A stretch of DNA of 64,000 nucleotides from Alteromonadaceae bacterium 2753L.S.0a.02 (lineage in GTDB: Bacteria; Pseudomonadota; Gammaproteobacteria; Pseudomonadales; Cellvibrionaceae), in the NCBI GenBank assembly GCA_007827375.1, contig VISH01000002.1:1079001-1143000 (forward strand), in the 5' to 3' direction. A program made the translations under genes and the position numbers. Each line of letters starts with the position of its first letter. Positions within the stretch are counted from its first letter, which is position 1. Below are positions 32,377-42,281 of this stretch, in pieces. The notes beneath the pieces were generated by a model. That model was not told the origin of the DNA, ran no database searches, and saw nothing but the letters and a program-made list of their open reading frames with translations.

Positions 32377-33200
32377 TAGTTGTCACCATTGGCTTGGCTG
32401 TGGAACCAGGGGTAGAGATACAGAGACAGTTTTCGCAGTACATAATCAATAACAAAGGCTAAAAAGGTAATCCAAACCACATAAGGCAGTATGACATCCA
32501 TCGATAAATAACGACGTACCAAAAATATGCGGTAACCCAGGCCGTCGGTTGCGGCGATGGCTTCTGCGGCGATGAGAAACAACCAGGCTGCACCGAGTGA
32601 GAGCCGCACCGATGCAATCAGTCTTGGCATGACCTGCGGTAGAATTACGCGTAATACAATTTGCCAGGTGTTGGCACCGAGCGTTTGTGCTTTGATGATT
32701 TGCTCATCGGGAATTTCCAATACCCGTTGTAGAGTATCGCGGGTAATAAACGGCGTTATCCCGATAACAATGAGCACCACCTTGGAAACTTCGCCGAGCC
32801 CAAAAATAATAAATAAAATGGGCAGTATCGCCATTGGTGGTACCAACGAAATAGCGGTAACCAAGGGCGATAATTTAGCACGGGCATAGGGTATTGCGCC
32901 CATCGCTACCCCAAGCGCGAGTGCGATTGCTGCGCTGATACCAACACCCATCGCCAAGCGCACTAAACTGCTTGCGGTGTCCTGCCACAACAAATAATCA
33001 CCGCTGCGCTTATCCGGCGCAAACGCCATACGTTCTATGGCTGCACCAAAACTGCTAAACGCGGGCAACAATTTGTCGTTAGGGTTGTCTGCCAAGCGTG
33101 CGTTACTGGCCGAGAGGTAAAACACCAATAAAATAGCGAAGGGTAAAATACCGAGTATCACGCGTGCCGGGCGCGATGGGATTCTGTTAATGAGTTTCAT
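32376..33200 (-). CDS. ABC transporter permease, guanidine importer
   Basis: 274-aa inner-membrane protein with about six hydrophobic segments (first ILGILPFAILLVFYLSASNA) and the BPD-transporter loop EAA-like motif near ISDEQIIKAQTLGANTWQIV... in the form AQTLGANTWQIVLRVILPQV. Belongs to the SsuC/TauC type. One-base overlap with the ATPase and a 22-nt gap behind the binding protein. Forms the channel of the importer. Confidence 0.9.
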   Translation of the reverse strand: MKLINRIPSRPARVILGILPFAILLVFYLSASNARLADNPNDKLLPAFSSFGAAIERMAFAPDKRSGDYLLWQDTASSLVRLAMGVGISAAIALALGVAMGAIPYARAKLSPLVTAISLVPPMAILPILFIIFGLGEVSKVVLIVIGITPFITRDTLQRVLEIPDEQIIKAQTLGANTWQIVLRVILPQVMPRLIASVRLSLGAAWLFLIAAEAIAATDGLGYRIFLVRRYLSMDVILPYVVWITFLAFVIDYVLRKLSLYLYPWFHSQANGDN

Positions 33201-33222
33201 AATCTATCGCGCCCTCTGCGGG

Positions 33223-34329
33223 TTAAAGGGAATTTTTTGCGGCCATATCCATGTAGCTTGCGTTAAAACGCAGTTTTACGTTGCCGGGGTCGCCGTAGGT
33301 TCCAGAGGGGGTTTCGACACCAATGAATGTGGCATCAGCTGCGCCTTCGCCCAATAATCCGTGTTTAAAGGAAAATTCCGCGACGTATTGCATGGTGGTT
33401 TTGAGTTTTTCGCTGTTAACAAAACCTACAGCTTCGCCGGGCTGAAAAAACATTTTGGTGGAGGCGAGCTGCGAATCGTAACCGGCGAGATCGGTACCGG
33501 ATGCCGTGCCCATAAAGGTACGCGCGGCAACACCCATTTCGCTGTTTTCACTCATGATACCCATGATTTCGTACCAGGCACCGACCAGGGCTTTACCAAA
33601 TTCGGGGTGCTCAGCGAGGGTTTTGGTGTTAACCACCATCAGGTCGATAATTTCTCCGGGAATATTGGATGAGTCATACACTTTGTTCGCGCCGGGCATG
33701 GCGGTGATTTCGCTCAGCAGTGGATTCCAGGTAACCACGGAAGTGACTTCATCCGTTGAGTAGGCCGCAACCATATCGGCATCGGAAATATTAACCACAT
33801 TAACGTCTTTTTCAGACAGGCCAACCGACTCCAGACCTCGGGCAAGCAGGTAGTGCGACACACTTAATTCAACCAGATTAACGGTTTGTCCTTTGATGTC
33901 TGCAAGTTGGGAATTTTCTTTCAGCACAACGCCATCATTACCGTTGGAAAAATCACCCACAATTAATGCCGTTGAGTCGACACCACCCGCGGCCGGAATC
34001 GTGAGTGCGTCCATATTGGTCATGGTGCAGCCGTCGTACTCACCTGCGGTGTATTGGTTAATGGATTCGATATAGTCGTTGATTTGGGTAACTTCAATTT
34101 CAATGCCGTACTTGTCAGCCCATTTTTTTACAATGCCTTCCTGAGCACCATAATCCCAGGGCATCCAGCCGACATAAATGGACCAACAGACTTTGAATTT
34201 TTCGACAGCTGCAGGAGCCGCTTGCGGGGTCGCCGAAGCCTGTTCGGGTTCGGCAGGTTTTTCAGAGCAGGAAAAAAGAATTGCGAGTGCAGCACCGAGT
34301 AGTGAGCGGGTGAGTGTGTTGTTATGCAT
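33223..34329 (-). CDS. ABC transporter substrate-binding lipoprotein, guanidine importer
   Basis: 368 aa. The N-terminus MHNNTLTRSLLGAALAILFS ends in a Cys (lipobox LFSC), so it is a lipoprotein despite being Gram-negative periplasmic. An Ala/Pro/Glu linker follows, then an NMT1/SsuA-like fold (VCWSIYVGWMPWDYGAQEGI, YDGCTMTNMDALTIPAAGG). I start at 34329 because GGGAGG lies 7 nt upstream; the frame goes on to 34386 but that would cover the leader. First gene after the riboswitch. Annotated homologues are called urea ABC transporter proteins, but the riboswitch points to guanidine. Confidence 0.92.
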   Translation of the reverse strand: MHNNTLTRSLLGAALAILFSCSEKPAEPEQASATPQAAPAAVEKFKVCWSIYVGWMPWDYGAQEGIVKKWADKYGIEIEVTQINDYIESINQYTAGEYDGCTMTNMDALTIPAAGGVDSTALIVGDFSNGNDGVVLKENSQLADIKGQTVNLVELSVSHYLLARGLESVGLSEKDVNVVNISDADMVAAYSTDEVTSVVTWNPLLSEITAMPGANKVYDSSNIPGEIIDLMVVNTKTLAEHPEFGKALVGAWYEIMGIMSENSEMGVAARTFMGTASGTDLAGYDSQLASTKMFFQPGEAVGFVNSEKLKTTMQYVAEFSFKHGLLGEGAADATFIGVETPSGTYGDPGNVKLRFNASYMDMAAKNSL

Positions 34330-34371
34330 GTTTAACCTCCCAAGGTTTACACGGAATAAAAGAGGACTCAA

Positions 34372-34433
34372 TGGCCAACCAGCCATTGGGGAACTTTTTA
34401 TACCAGCGTTTAGCGTTTTATGACGCTAAGCGC
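34372..34433 (-). promoter_or_regulatory. Probable riboswitch expression platform
   Basis: Two hairpins lie between the aptamer and the first gene. One pairs GCGCTTAGCGT with ACGCTAAACGC (34406-34433, one mismatch). The other pairs CAATGGC with GCCATTG (about 34372-34392), followed on the minus strand by a weak U-rich tract. They could form terminator and anti-terminator, but the exact switch cannot be decided by eye. Confidence 0.5.
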
Positions 34434-34450
34434 AAAGCAAAAATGTTCCA

Positions 34451-34572
34451 TGCCTCCCGGGCTTTTATCCCGCCGTGTAACCTATCTGGATGCCAACATG
34501 CCAATGCAGATAAGGTCGACAGCTCTCGGACCAGTCACTACCTGATGTGGTAGCCGGAACCCTAGCCGTCCA
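34451..34572 (-). promoter_or_regulatory. Guanidine-I riboswitch (ykkC aptamer)
   Basis: Read on the minus strand, the three diagnostic blocks are present in order: CTAGGGTTCCGG, then ACTGGTCCGAGAGCT, then ACACGGCGGGATAAAAGCCC continuing GGGAGGC. This matches the ykkC consensus almost completely, with a variable stem between the second and third blocks. It binds guanidinium and turns on downstream genes. It heads the importer, deiminase, carboxylase and allophanate hydrolase operon. Confidence 0.96.
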
Positions 34573-34900
34573 TTAAGCATAATGTGGGAACCTCAACAAC
34601 CTTTAAGTCATTGAATCCTCGCGTTGTGTAATTACTGTCCAGCAATTTGAATGCCAGTCGGAAAACCCTCTGAATTCAGCCAAATAAGGTCTTTGTGGTG
34701 ATCCAATTTGGTGCCACCTACAAGTTGGTGCGCGTTTGGTGTGCAAGTTTTGCGTAAAAGCAAATGCTTGGTCGCGCCCGGTGGTGGACTATACTCAATA
34801 AACTGCGGAGCCTGTGGGCGTAAATTAATGATCTGCACGCCGACAAATCCCAAAGCCCTTAATCACTAATCCTTGTCTTCATACCAACTAGCGCAACGGA
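34573..34900. other. Divergent intergenic region between guanidine operon and hybrid kinase
   Basis: About 330 bp expected to hold promoters in both directions. A 73-codon frame on the minus strand has no RBS or recognisable content and is left out. No clear -35/-10 pair was found; a possible sigma-54 site was considered and set aside. Confidence 0.5.
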
Positions 34901-37900
34901 ATGGCCAGACTGTCACGCACCCACCGCAAAAGCACCTCGATCGGCGCGCTAATTATTGTGGCTATCACGATGTTGGCGTGCATCGCGGGTGTTGCAGACT
35001 GGGCGAACAACCGCCGCTTTATTCAAGAGCAGCGCCTTAGCGTGCAGAATGAACTGGCGACGGTAAGGGCGCGTTTGGAAGGAAATATCAACGCCAATTT
35101 GGAAACGGTGCGCGGTTTGGTTGCGGTAATCAGCGTTGAGCCGGATATGTCTGGTGAGCGCTTTGCGCGCCTTGCGAGCAGAGTGATAGACGGTCATACA
35201 CAATTGCGCAACATCGGTGCTGCCCCGAACCTGGTGATTAAGTATGTGTATCCGCTGAAGGACAATGAAGCAGCGCTGGGCTTCGATTACCGTACTTCAC
35301 CCGAGCAGTGGGAAGCGGCCAAACGGGCTCGTGAAACCGGTGAGTTAACCGTCGCCGGGCCGTTGCAGCTTAGGCAGGGCGGTATGGCTCTGATAGGGCG
35401 GGTACCGGTGTTTCTATCGGCAAGCAATACCGAAAAAGGGGAATTTTGGGGATTGGTTTCTGCGGTCATAGACCTCGATCGCTTTTATCTCGCGAGTAAG
35501 CTACCCCAGAGTAAAGATACCCTCGCGATTGCCATCAAAGGCCGCGATGGATTGCTGCAAAACAATGAGGTGTTCTACGGCTCGCCTGCCGTTTTTGAAA
35601 GTTCTCCCGTCTATGCCAAAGTGACATTGCCTTCGGGTGGTTGGTGGCTTGGCGCAATTCCGAGTGAAGGATGGTCAAGCACTGCGCCCAGTGCTGTTGT
35701 CTTACGTAGCCTGGCGGCGCTGATGTTACTGCTACTCGGTGGCGCAGGACTTTTAGTGTTCCGCTTAGCGCGCACCGCAGAATTGCACGAAAACCGCTTG
35801 CAGAGCCTTTTTGAATTTTCTCCCATAGGCATCGCGTTAAACGACCTGGAAACCGGTGATTTTTTAGAAGTAAATGCTGCCTTGGTAGACCCGAGTGGCT
35901 ATACCGAAGCAGAGTTTGTAAATTTAAGTTATTGGGATCTCACGCCACAAAGCTACCAGCATTTGGAAGATATTCAGCTTGCCAGCCTCAAAAAAAATGG
36001 CCGATTCGGGCCCTACGAAAAGGAATATATTCGGAAAAATGGTGAGCGTTACCCTGTGCTACTAAATGGCGTATTAGTCGACGATTCTTCCGGAAAGAAA
36101 TGCATCTGGTCGATAGTTGAAGATATCAGCGCGCGCAAGGAGGCCGAAAAGGCCTTGGTTGAATCGCGTTCGCAACTGCAGAGTTTTTTTGATTTATCTT
36201 CAAACTTAATGTGTATTGCGACACTCGACGGTTATTTTAAATTATTAAACAACGCATTTCTCCGTGTGTTGGGCTTTTCAAAAACTGAATTGAAAATTGA
36301 ACCTTTTATAAATTTTGTGCACCCGGACGATCTGGATGCAACCCTCGGTGCCATGAAAACCCTTGAGGAGAAAGGTTCAATTGCGGCCTTTATAAACCGT
36401 TTTCGCTGCAAAGACGGTCGCTATATATTCCTGCACTGGAGCTCTACCTTAGACCATCAGAGTGGCAATATTTATGCGACCGCTATGGATGTGACTCGCG
36501 AGCGTGAACACGAAGCGAAATTGCTGCGGCAGCAGGAGATGCTCGAATCCATGAGTATGCTGGCGCGCATTGGCGCCTGGGAGATCAACCTTAACGATAA
36601 CGCGGTGTATTGGTCGGACATGACCAAAATTATTCATGAGGTTGGGCCGGAGTATAAACCGACAATGCACTCCGTACTGAAGTACTACAAATCCGGTAGA
36701 AGTTTAAGCGCGGTGGAACACGCTATTCAGCTGTGCACCGAACGAGGCACGTCCTTCAGTGAAGAAGTACAAATTACAACAGCGAAAGGCCGTGATCTGT
36801 GGGTACTGGTGACTGGCAAGGCAGAACACATTGACGAGCAATGCACACGAATCTACGGTTCCTATCAGGATATAAACGCGCGAAAACTTATCGAAAAAAA
36901 TATTGAAGTTACCCAAGTTGAATTGCAGCAACAAATGAAAATGCTGCGGGTGATCGCCCAGGCACAAGCGAGTTTTATCGAACAGAGTGATATTGATAAA
37001 TCGTTTCAGCGCTTGCTCGAAAACATCTTGAATTTAACCAGCAGCCAACAGGGGTTTATTGGCGAAATTAACTATTTGGAATCGGGTGCTCCCTATTTAA
37101 CGGCGGGTGTTTTCGCAGGTACAGAGCTTCCTCATCACTACACCGCTGGGGTTGAACGGGTTGAATTTTATAATCAGGATACCCTGCTCGGGCGTGCCTT
37201 TGTAACTCTGGAGCCCGTTATAGCCAATGAAATATCAAAATCAAACCCCGTTTCAGAGCTGCCGGAAATGCACTCGGATATAGCCACTTTTCTGGCAATT
37301 CCCATTACCCATGGAGGACGTGGAATCGCTCTGGTGGGTTTGGCGAATCGGCCGGGAGGTTATCGTCAATCCCTGGTGAGCTGGTTAAACCCCCTGATGA
37401 ACACGGTCGCGCAATTTGTGTTGGGGGCTCGCGCTTTGAATGCGCGCGAGCAGGCAGAACAGGATCTCCTGGCTGCAAAAGAAGCTGCTGAATTGGCGGC
37501 ACAAGCCAAGAGTGATTTCCTGGCGATTATGAGTCATGAAATTCGCACACCCCTCAATGGCGTTATGGGTATGCTGGGCCTGTTAAGTCGCAGCGGCCTG
37601 AATGATGAACAGCAGCGCAAGCTCATTATCGCCAAGCAAAGTTCCAATACTTTGTTAACGATTATTAACGACATTTTGGACTTTTCCAAAGTCGATGCCG
37701 GGAAAATTGAATTGGATCTTCTCGACTTCAATTTAATTTCTCAGCTGGAAGAATTCGCTGAGTCGATGGCGGTGCGCGCGCAGGAAAAAAATATTGAGTT
37801 TATTGTCGATAGCAGTGAAATAAGGGATGCAATGGTATTGGGTGATCCAGGGCGGATTCGACAAATTCTAACGAACCTGGTGAGCAATGCCATTAAGTTC

Positions 37901-39487
37901 ACAAATCGTGGTGAGGTGGTGGTGCGCTGTAGCCTCACACCCACGGGTGATGATATGGAATTTCGTGTGAGCGTGCGAGACACCGGCATCGGAATTCCCG
38001 CGGGTAAAATTGCTGAGCTGTTCAATCCGTTTACGCAGGTGGATGCTTCAACGACTCGCCAGTTTGGCGGTACGGGCTTAGGTCTCGCAATCTGCAAAAA
38101 ATTGTGCACTCTGATGCGCGGAGATGTATTCGCCAGTAGTGAACCCGGGAATGGCAGTGAGTTTGAATTTTATTTGCGCTTAAAACGCAGCGAGAAGTTC
38201 TGCGAGTTGCCCCACGTAGCGCTTTCCGGCAAACATATTATGGTCATTGACGCCAGCGCGACCAGTTGTGAGTTGGTGCGCTCATGGGGGCAACGCTGGG
38301 GGGCTGAAGTCACCACTGCTTATAATGCCGAGCAGGCCCTGCAAATTAGTCACGAATTTAATTTGCAAAAACGTTGCCCCGACGCGCTTCTAATCGATCA
38401 AAAGCTGCCGGTAACCGGCGCGCTTGAGTTGGCCAATCAATTGAGCCGCCACGGCGTTATGGCGAGTGTTCCTCTGATCGTGATGAGCCGTATCACCGAC
38501 AGCGATGAACAATCATTTATTAAAGCGGGTTTTAGAGGGAAGCTGGCGAAGCCTATTACACCGTCGCATCTCAGTAGCTGTCTTGAGGTGGTACTTGCAG
38601 GCGGTTGTCTGCTTAGCGCGCATCCTGCGGAAGATTCCACTAAACAGCCACAGTCCAGGCCAGTAGATCTTGTGCCGCAGGGTAACGCCGCGACGCGCGT
38701 GTTATTGGTAGAAGATAATCCGGTTAATCAGGATGTTGCGCAGATGATGTTGGATGATCTGGGGGTGGTGGTGAGTGTGGCAGGAAATGGCATTGAAGCA
38801 TTGCACGCATTGGAGAATGCGCAGGAATTCGATAAATTCGGTTTGGTATTAATGGACTGCCAGATGCCCGAAATGGACGGCTACGAAGCGTCGCGACAAA
38901 TTCGAGCGGGTAAGGGCGGGGCTATGTATCAGAAGGTGCCGATCGTGGCAATGACCGCAAATGCCATGAAGGGTGATCGTGAGAAATGTCTTGCCGCCGG
39001 TATGGACGACTACATCAGCAAACCTATTGACCCGAACATTCTCGAACAGAAGGTGGAAAAATGGCTCGCGAACAAAGCCGTGCTGATGAATAATGCCGGT
39101 GACTCTGCAGCCCTTGCCAGCGAGCTTGAGCCAAACAACAATCAGGACAATTCTCAGTGGGACGCATCAGCACTGTTGCTGGCCATGAAAAATCGTTCGG
39201 ATCGCGTTAAAATTTTACTTAACGCTTTTTGTGGTCGCATGCCAGATACCCTTAATGAATTTAAACGCGCGGAACAAACTGCAGATTACGAAAAAATAGG
39301 CTTTATCGCCCATTCCACCAAGGGCAGCGCAGGGCAGTTAAAAGCGTATAGGCTGCAACATTTGGCTGAAGACCTTGAGCAAGCGGTAAAAGATAACGCA
39401 GCCGAAAAAATCGCGGTTCTCAGCCCACAGCTGTATCAAGAATCTCAGCAACTGTTAGACGTACTTAATCGCTACTTGCACGCGTAA
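34901..39487 (+). CDS. Hybrid sensor histidine kinase (CHASE-PAS-GAF-HK-REC-Hpt)
   Basis: 1528 aa, BarA-type phosphorelay protein in the inner membrane. TM1 about 15-33, CHASE sensor domain about 40-255 (periplasmic; FDYRTSPEQWEAAKRARETG), TM2 about 265-287, PAS domains from about 300, 425 and 545, GAF about 690-850, HisKA with H879 (MSHEIRTPLNG), HATPase (about 990-1100; GGTGLGLAICKKL), a receiver-like domain about 1115-1235, a true receiver with D1319 (VLMDCQMPEMDG), and an Hpt domain with H1471 (AHSTKGSAGQ). The signal likely passes to an unlinked response regulator. Divergent from the guanidine operon, so it might sense something unrelated. Confidence 0.93.
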   Translation: MARLSRTHRKSTSIGALIIVAITMLACIAGVADWANNRRFIQEQRLSVQNELATVRARLEGNINANLETVRGLVAVISVEPDMSGERFARLASRVIDGHTQLRNIGAAPNLVIKYVYPLKDNEAALGFDYRTSPEQWEAAKRARETGELTVAGPLQLRQGGMALIGRVPVFLSASNTEKGEFWGLVSAVIDLDRFYLASKLPQSKDTLAIAIKGRDGLLQNNEVFYGSPAVFESSPVYAKVTLPSGGWWLGAIPSEGWSSTAPSAVVLRSLAALMLLLLGGAGLLVFRLARTAELHENRLQSLFEFSPIGIALNDLETGDFLEVNAALVDPSGYTEAEFVNLSYWDLTPQSYQHLEDIQLASLKKNGRFGPYEKEYIRKNGERYPVLLNGVLVDDSSGKKCIWSIVEDISARKEAEKALVESRSQLQSFFDLSSNLMCIATLDGYFKLLNNAFLRVLGFSKTELKIEPFINFVHPDDLDATLGAMKTLEEKGSIAAFINRFRCKDGRYIFLHWSSTLDHQSGNIYATAMDVTREREHEAKLLRQQEMLESMSMLARIGAWEINLNDNAVYWSDMTKIIHEVGPEYKPTMHSVLKYYKSGRSLSAVEHAIQLCTERGTSFSEEVQITTAKGRDLWVLVTGKAEHIDEQCTRIYGSYQDINARKLIEKNIEVTQVELQQQMKMLRVIAQAQASFIEQSDIDKSFQRLLENILNLTSSQQGFIGEINYLESGAPYLTAGVFAGTELPHHYTAGVERVEFYNQDTLLGRAFVTLEPVIANEISKSNPVSELPEMHSDIATFLAIPITHGGRGIALVGLANRPGGYRQSLVSWLNPLMNTVAQFVLGARALNAREQAEQDLLAAKEAAELAAQAKSDFLAIMSHEIRTPLNGVMGMLGLLSRSGLNDEQQRKLIIAKQSSNTLLTIINDILDFSKVDAGKIELDLLDFNLISQLEEFAESMAVRAQEKNIEFIVDSSEIRDAMVLGDPGRIRQILTNLVSNAIKFTNRGEVVVRCSLTPTGDDMEFRVSVRDTGIGIPAGKIAELFNPFTQVDASTTRQFGGTGLGLAICKKLCTLMRGDVFASSEPGNGSEFEFYLRLKRSEKFCELPHVALSGKHIMVIDASATSCELVRSWGQRWGAEVTTAYNAEQALQISHEFNLQKRCPDALLIDQKLPVTGALELANQLSRHGVMASVPLIVMSRITDSDEQSFIKAGFRGKLAKPITPSHLSSCLEVVLAGGCLLSAHPAEDSTKQPQSRPVDLVPQGNAATRVLLVEDNPVNQDVAQMMLDDLGVVVSVAGNGIEALHALENAQEFDKFGLVLMDCQMPEMDGYEASRQIRAGKGGAMYQKVPIVAMTANAMKGDREKCLAAGMDDYISKPIDPNILEQKVEKWLANKAVLMNNAGDSAALASELEPNNNQDNSQWDASALLLAMKNRSDRVKILLNAFCGRMPDTLNEFKRAEQTADYEKIGFIAHSTKGSAGQLKAYRLQHLAEDLEQAVKDNAAEKIAVLSPQLYQESQQLLDVLNRYLHA

Positions 39488-39553
39488 TCAGTGTTTTTTT
39501 CCAAACTTAATGCGATTACAGGGCGCAGTTAGGCAATCAGGCAAAATACAACA

Positions 39554-42202
39554 ATGCGAATAATTTACCTATTATTTTTGACTCTCGCCGCGGCCGCGGT
39601 TTCTGCCGGCGAACGCGATCCTCATACTTTTCAGGGCGAATGGCCGGTGCCTTTCGTTCTGCCTTTCGATGATAATCAAGCGGGCGTTACTCATTTCGGT
39701 TCACAATATACAAACTCGGCCTCCAAAGCATTAGAGCGGGTGACTATTAACGAAAATGGGCAATTTGAAGCCGGTGGCAGGCGTGTGCGTTTCTGGGGGG
39801 TGAATATTACCGCGGGTTCGTGTTTTCCTGAGCACAATGACGCGGAAAAAATAGCCGCGCGTTTGGCAAAATTTGGGATCAATGTGGTGCGCTTTCATCA
39901 CATGGAAAATAATTGGGGCGGGGAATCCCTCATTGACTACAGCGCTGGTACATCGCGTCAGTTCAATAAAAGTAATCTTGATAAGCTTGACTATTTTATC
40001 GCGCAGCTTAAAAAATACGGTATATACAGCAATTTAAATTTACAGACTTCACGCGATTATTTGGCGGGTGATGGCTTGTCATCGGAGGCGCTTGCGCTGA
40101 ACTGGAAGGCGAGGCATGTGTTCAGCACCGTAGCGCCGGCGATTTTGACGTTAGAGCAGGAGCACGCGCGTAATCTGCTAAGCCACCGCAACCCCTATAC
40201 CAAGCTTAATTATGCCGAAGACCCTGGCGTTGCTTTTGTTGAAATAAACAATGAAAACAGTATTTTTCAGCAGTATTTTGACGGTAATGTTGATAAATGG
40301 CCGACGGAATATAAAACCTTGTTGCGCTCCGCCTGGAATAAGTGGTTGCGGAAAAAATACAGTAGTCATCAAGCTTTGCTAAAAGCCTGGCAGGTGGTCG
40401 AGCAGGCCTTGGGAAAAAGCCTACTGAGCGATGCGCATCTCCAGGGCGCAGGTAAGGGCTGGGAAGTGCAAAAGTTTGGTGGCGCAGAGCTTAGAGTTAA
40501 CACCGAAGCCACAAACAAAGCTGTTGCAATCGATATTCGAAAACGTGGTGAGGCATCCTGGAATGTGCAAATGTTTCATCCTCTGCCCGCATTTGAAGCC
40601 GGTGAAGTGTATACCCTATCGTTTACGGCGCGAGCGACACAACACGAAGACATGCAAATTGCGTTGATGCAAAATTACGAACCCTGGCAGAGTTACCAGC
40701 GCATCAAGGTACCCTTAACGAAGCAGTGGCAAGAATATCAATACACCTTTGTGGTGAATGTTTCCGACAATCGGGCCAGATTAAATTTTGGCAATATGGG
40801 TTCGCAAACCGGTTTGGTTGAGATTAAAAATATTGCGTACCGAGCGGGTGGGGTTGTTGGCAAATTGTCCGATACCGAGCGCCTTGAGGATTCGAGCTTG
40901 GCCGTCAATCAATCTGCCGATGCCTACACCAGCGCTCGAAATCAAGATTGGATTCATTTTTTATATAGCATCGATGATGCCTATTGGTCGACGATGCAAG
41001 ACTTTTTGAAAAAGCAGCTTAAGGTGCAAGCATTAACGTACGGTACAATCGCATCGCTCAGTCCTCCCGCGATTCAGAAAAAGTTTGGTTATATTGACTC
41101 CCATATTTATTGGGCCCACCCGTATTTTCCGAATCGCCAGTGGGACAGTAACGACTGGTTGATCGAAAATGAATCGATGGTCAACACCTTGCAGGGTAAT
41201 ACCCTGGACTCGCTCGCCCGCCAGCGGGTCGCTGGCATTCCCTTTGTTGTATCAGAATATCAACACTCCATGCCTAATTCATTTATGGCGGAGTCGGCAC
41301 TGATGATTGCCGCTTATGGTGCGCTGCAAGATTGGGATGCAATCTATTTCTTCAGTTATGAAGTAGGCCCTGACGGTTGGGACGCCGGTTTTTTTAATGG
41401 CTTTATGCAAACCAACAATCACCCTTCTGCGATGGCAAACCTGGGTATAGCAGGTAATCTTTTTAGGCGAGCAGATGTGAGTATCGCGCGCAATGCGCAA
41501 TTTTTACCGTTTCAGCAGCAACAGCAATTACAGGCCATTGCAACCAGTGGTCAAAGCTGGAATGTGACACCGGCAGACTACCCCGAGCAGATGAAAGGCT
41601 TTGCGTTTGTGCATCGTACCGGTTTACAGCTCGACGATAAATTGCCAAGTAAATCTTTAGACGCGGTTGACAATAGTCTTCGCTTGTCTGCAGATACCGA
41701 TGAATTGAATTGGGATGTCAGCAAGCCCAGTCAGGGTGTTTTAAGTATTAACACACCGCGAACCAAAAGCATTCTGGGCTATCTGGAAAAACAGGATTTT
41801 GTATTGGGGCAAGTTAAAGTTGCTTTTGGAAACTTGCAATTACACTGGGCGACCTGGTCGCTAAGTGCCCGTAAGGGGCAATTTGATGAATTGCACAAGG
41901 GTGCGCAACTGCTGTTGGTGGCAACAGGTCGCACTGAAAATACCGACATGCAATGGAAAACAGTGCAACGCACTTCAGTTGGGGCAAATTGGGGAAAAGC
42001 CCCATCGGTGATTGAAGCGGTGCCCTTTACTGTGCAATTGCCTGTGCCGGCAACACGTGTTTCGGCGTGGGCGCTTGATGAAAAAGGTCTGCGCCATCAC
42101 CGCTTACCAGTGTCAAAACAGTCCGGTGCAGCATTGATTACTGCAGATGGCACTGACAAAACCTTGTGGTACGAAATTGTAATCGCTCCGCAAAACGATT
42201 AA
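39554..42202 (+). CDS. Secreted glycoside hydrolase with inserted CBM4/9-like module
   Basis: 882 aa. Signal peptide MRIIYLLFLTLAAAAVSA. TIM-barrel hydrolase of clan GH-A type: FWGVNITAGSCFPEH, KFGINVVRFHHMENNW, the acid/base candidate E234 in VEINNENS, and the nucleophile candidate E568 in VVSEYQHS. Between them, about residues 295-435, is a beta-sandwich like CBM4/9 (GWEVQKFGGAELRVN ... GEVYTLSFTARA). A beta-rich C-terminal domain follows. It probably acts on a polysaccharide outside the cytoplasm; specificity cannot be read from sequence. It starts 66 nt after the kinase stop. Confidence 0.82.
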   Translation: MRIIYLLFLTLAAAAVSAGERDPHTFQGEWPVPFVLPFDDNQAGVTHFGSQYTNSASKALERVTINENGQFEAGGRRVRFWGVNITAGSCFPEHNDAEKIAARLAKFGINVVRFHHMENNWGGESLIDYSAGTSRQFNKSNLDKLDYFIAQLKKYGIYSNLNLQTSRDYLAGDGLSSEALALNWKARHVFSTVAPAILTLEQEHARNLLSHRNPYTKLNYAEDPGVAFVEINNENSIFQQYFDGNVDKWPTEYKTLLRSAWNKWLRKKYSSHQALLKAWQVVEQALGKSLLSDAHLQGAGKGWEVQKFGGAELRVNTEATNKAVAIDIRKRGEASWNVQMFHPLPAFEAGEVYTLSFTARATQHEDMQIALMQNYEPWQSYQRIKVPLTKQWQEYQYTFVVNVSDNRARLNFGNMGSQTGLVEIKNIAYRAGGVVGKLSDTERLEDSSLAVNQSADAYTSARNQDWIHFLYSIDDAYWSTMQDFLKKQLKVQALTYGTIASLSPPAIQKKFGYIDSHIYWAHPYFPNRQWDSNDWLIENESMVNTLQGNTLDSLARQRVAGIPFVVSEYQHSMPNSFMAESALMIAAYGALQDWDAIYFFSYEVGPDGWDAGFFNGFMQTNNHPSAMANLGIAGNLFRRADVSIARNAQFLPFQQQQQLQAIATSGQSWNVTPADYPEQMKGFAFVHRTGLQLDDKLPSKSLDAVDNSLRLSADTDELNWDVSKPSQGVLSINTPRTKSILGYLEKQDFVLGQVKVAFGNLQLHWATWSLSARKGQFDELHKGAQLLLVATGRTENTDMQWKTVQRTSVGANWGKAPSVIEAVPFTVQLPVPATRVSAWALDEKGLRHHRLPVSKQSGAALITADGTDKTLWYEIVIAPQND

Positions 42203-42281
42203 CCCGAGATATAAAACCGCCGGGTTAATAAACTCTCGTAAAATAGCCAAACTCGAAAATCAACGAATCACTGTCATCGAT

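Noticed and set aside
34632..34853. 73-aa frame upstream of the riboswitch
   Set aside because: No RBS, no family resemblance; lies in the expected promoter region.
34573..34900. Sigma-54 promoter for the guanidine operon
   Set aside because: A TGGCAC-like half is present on the minus strand but the -12 half is one base short and lacks GC; the riboswitch already explains control.
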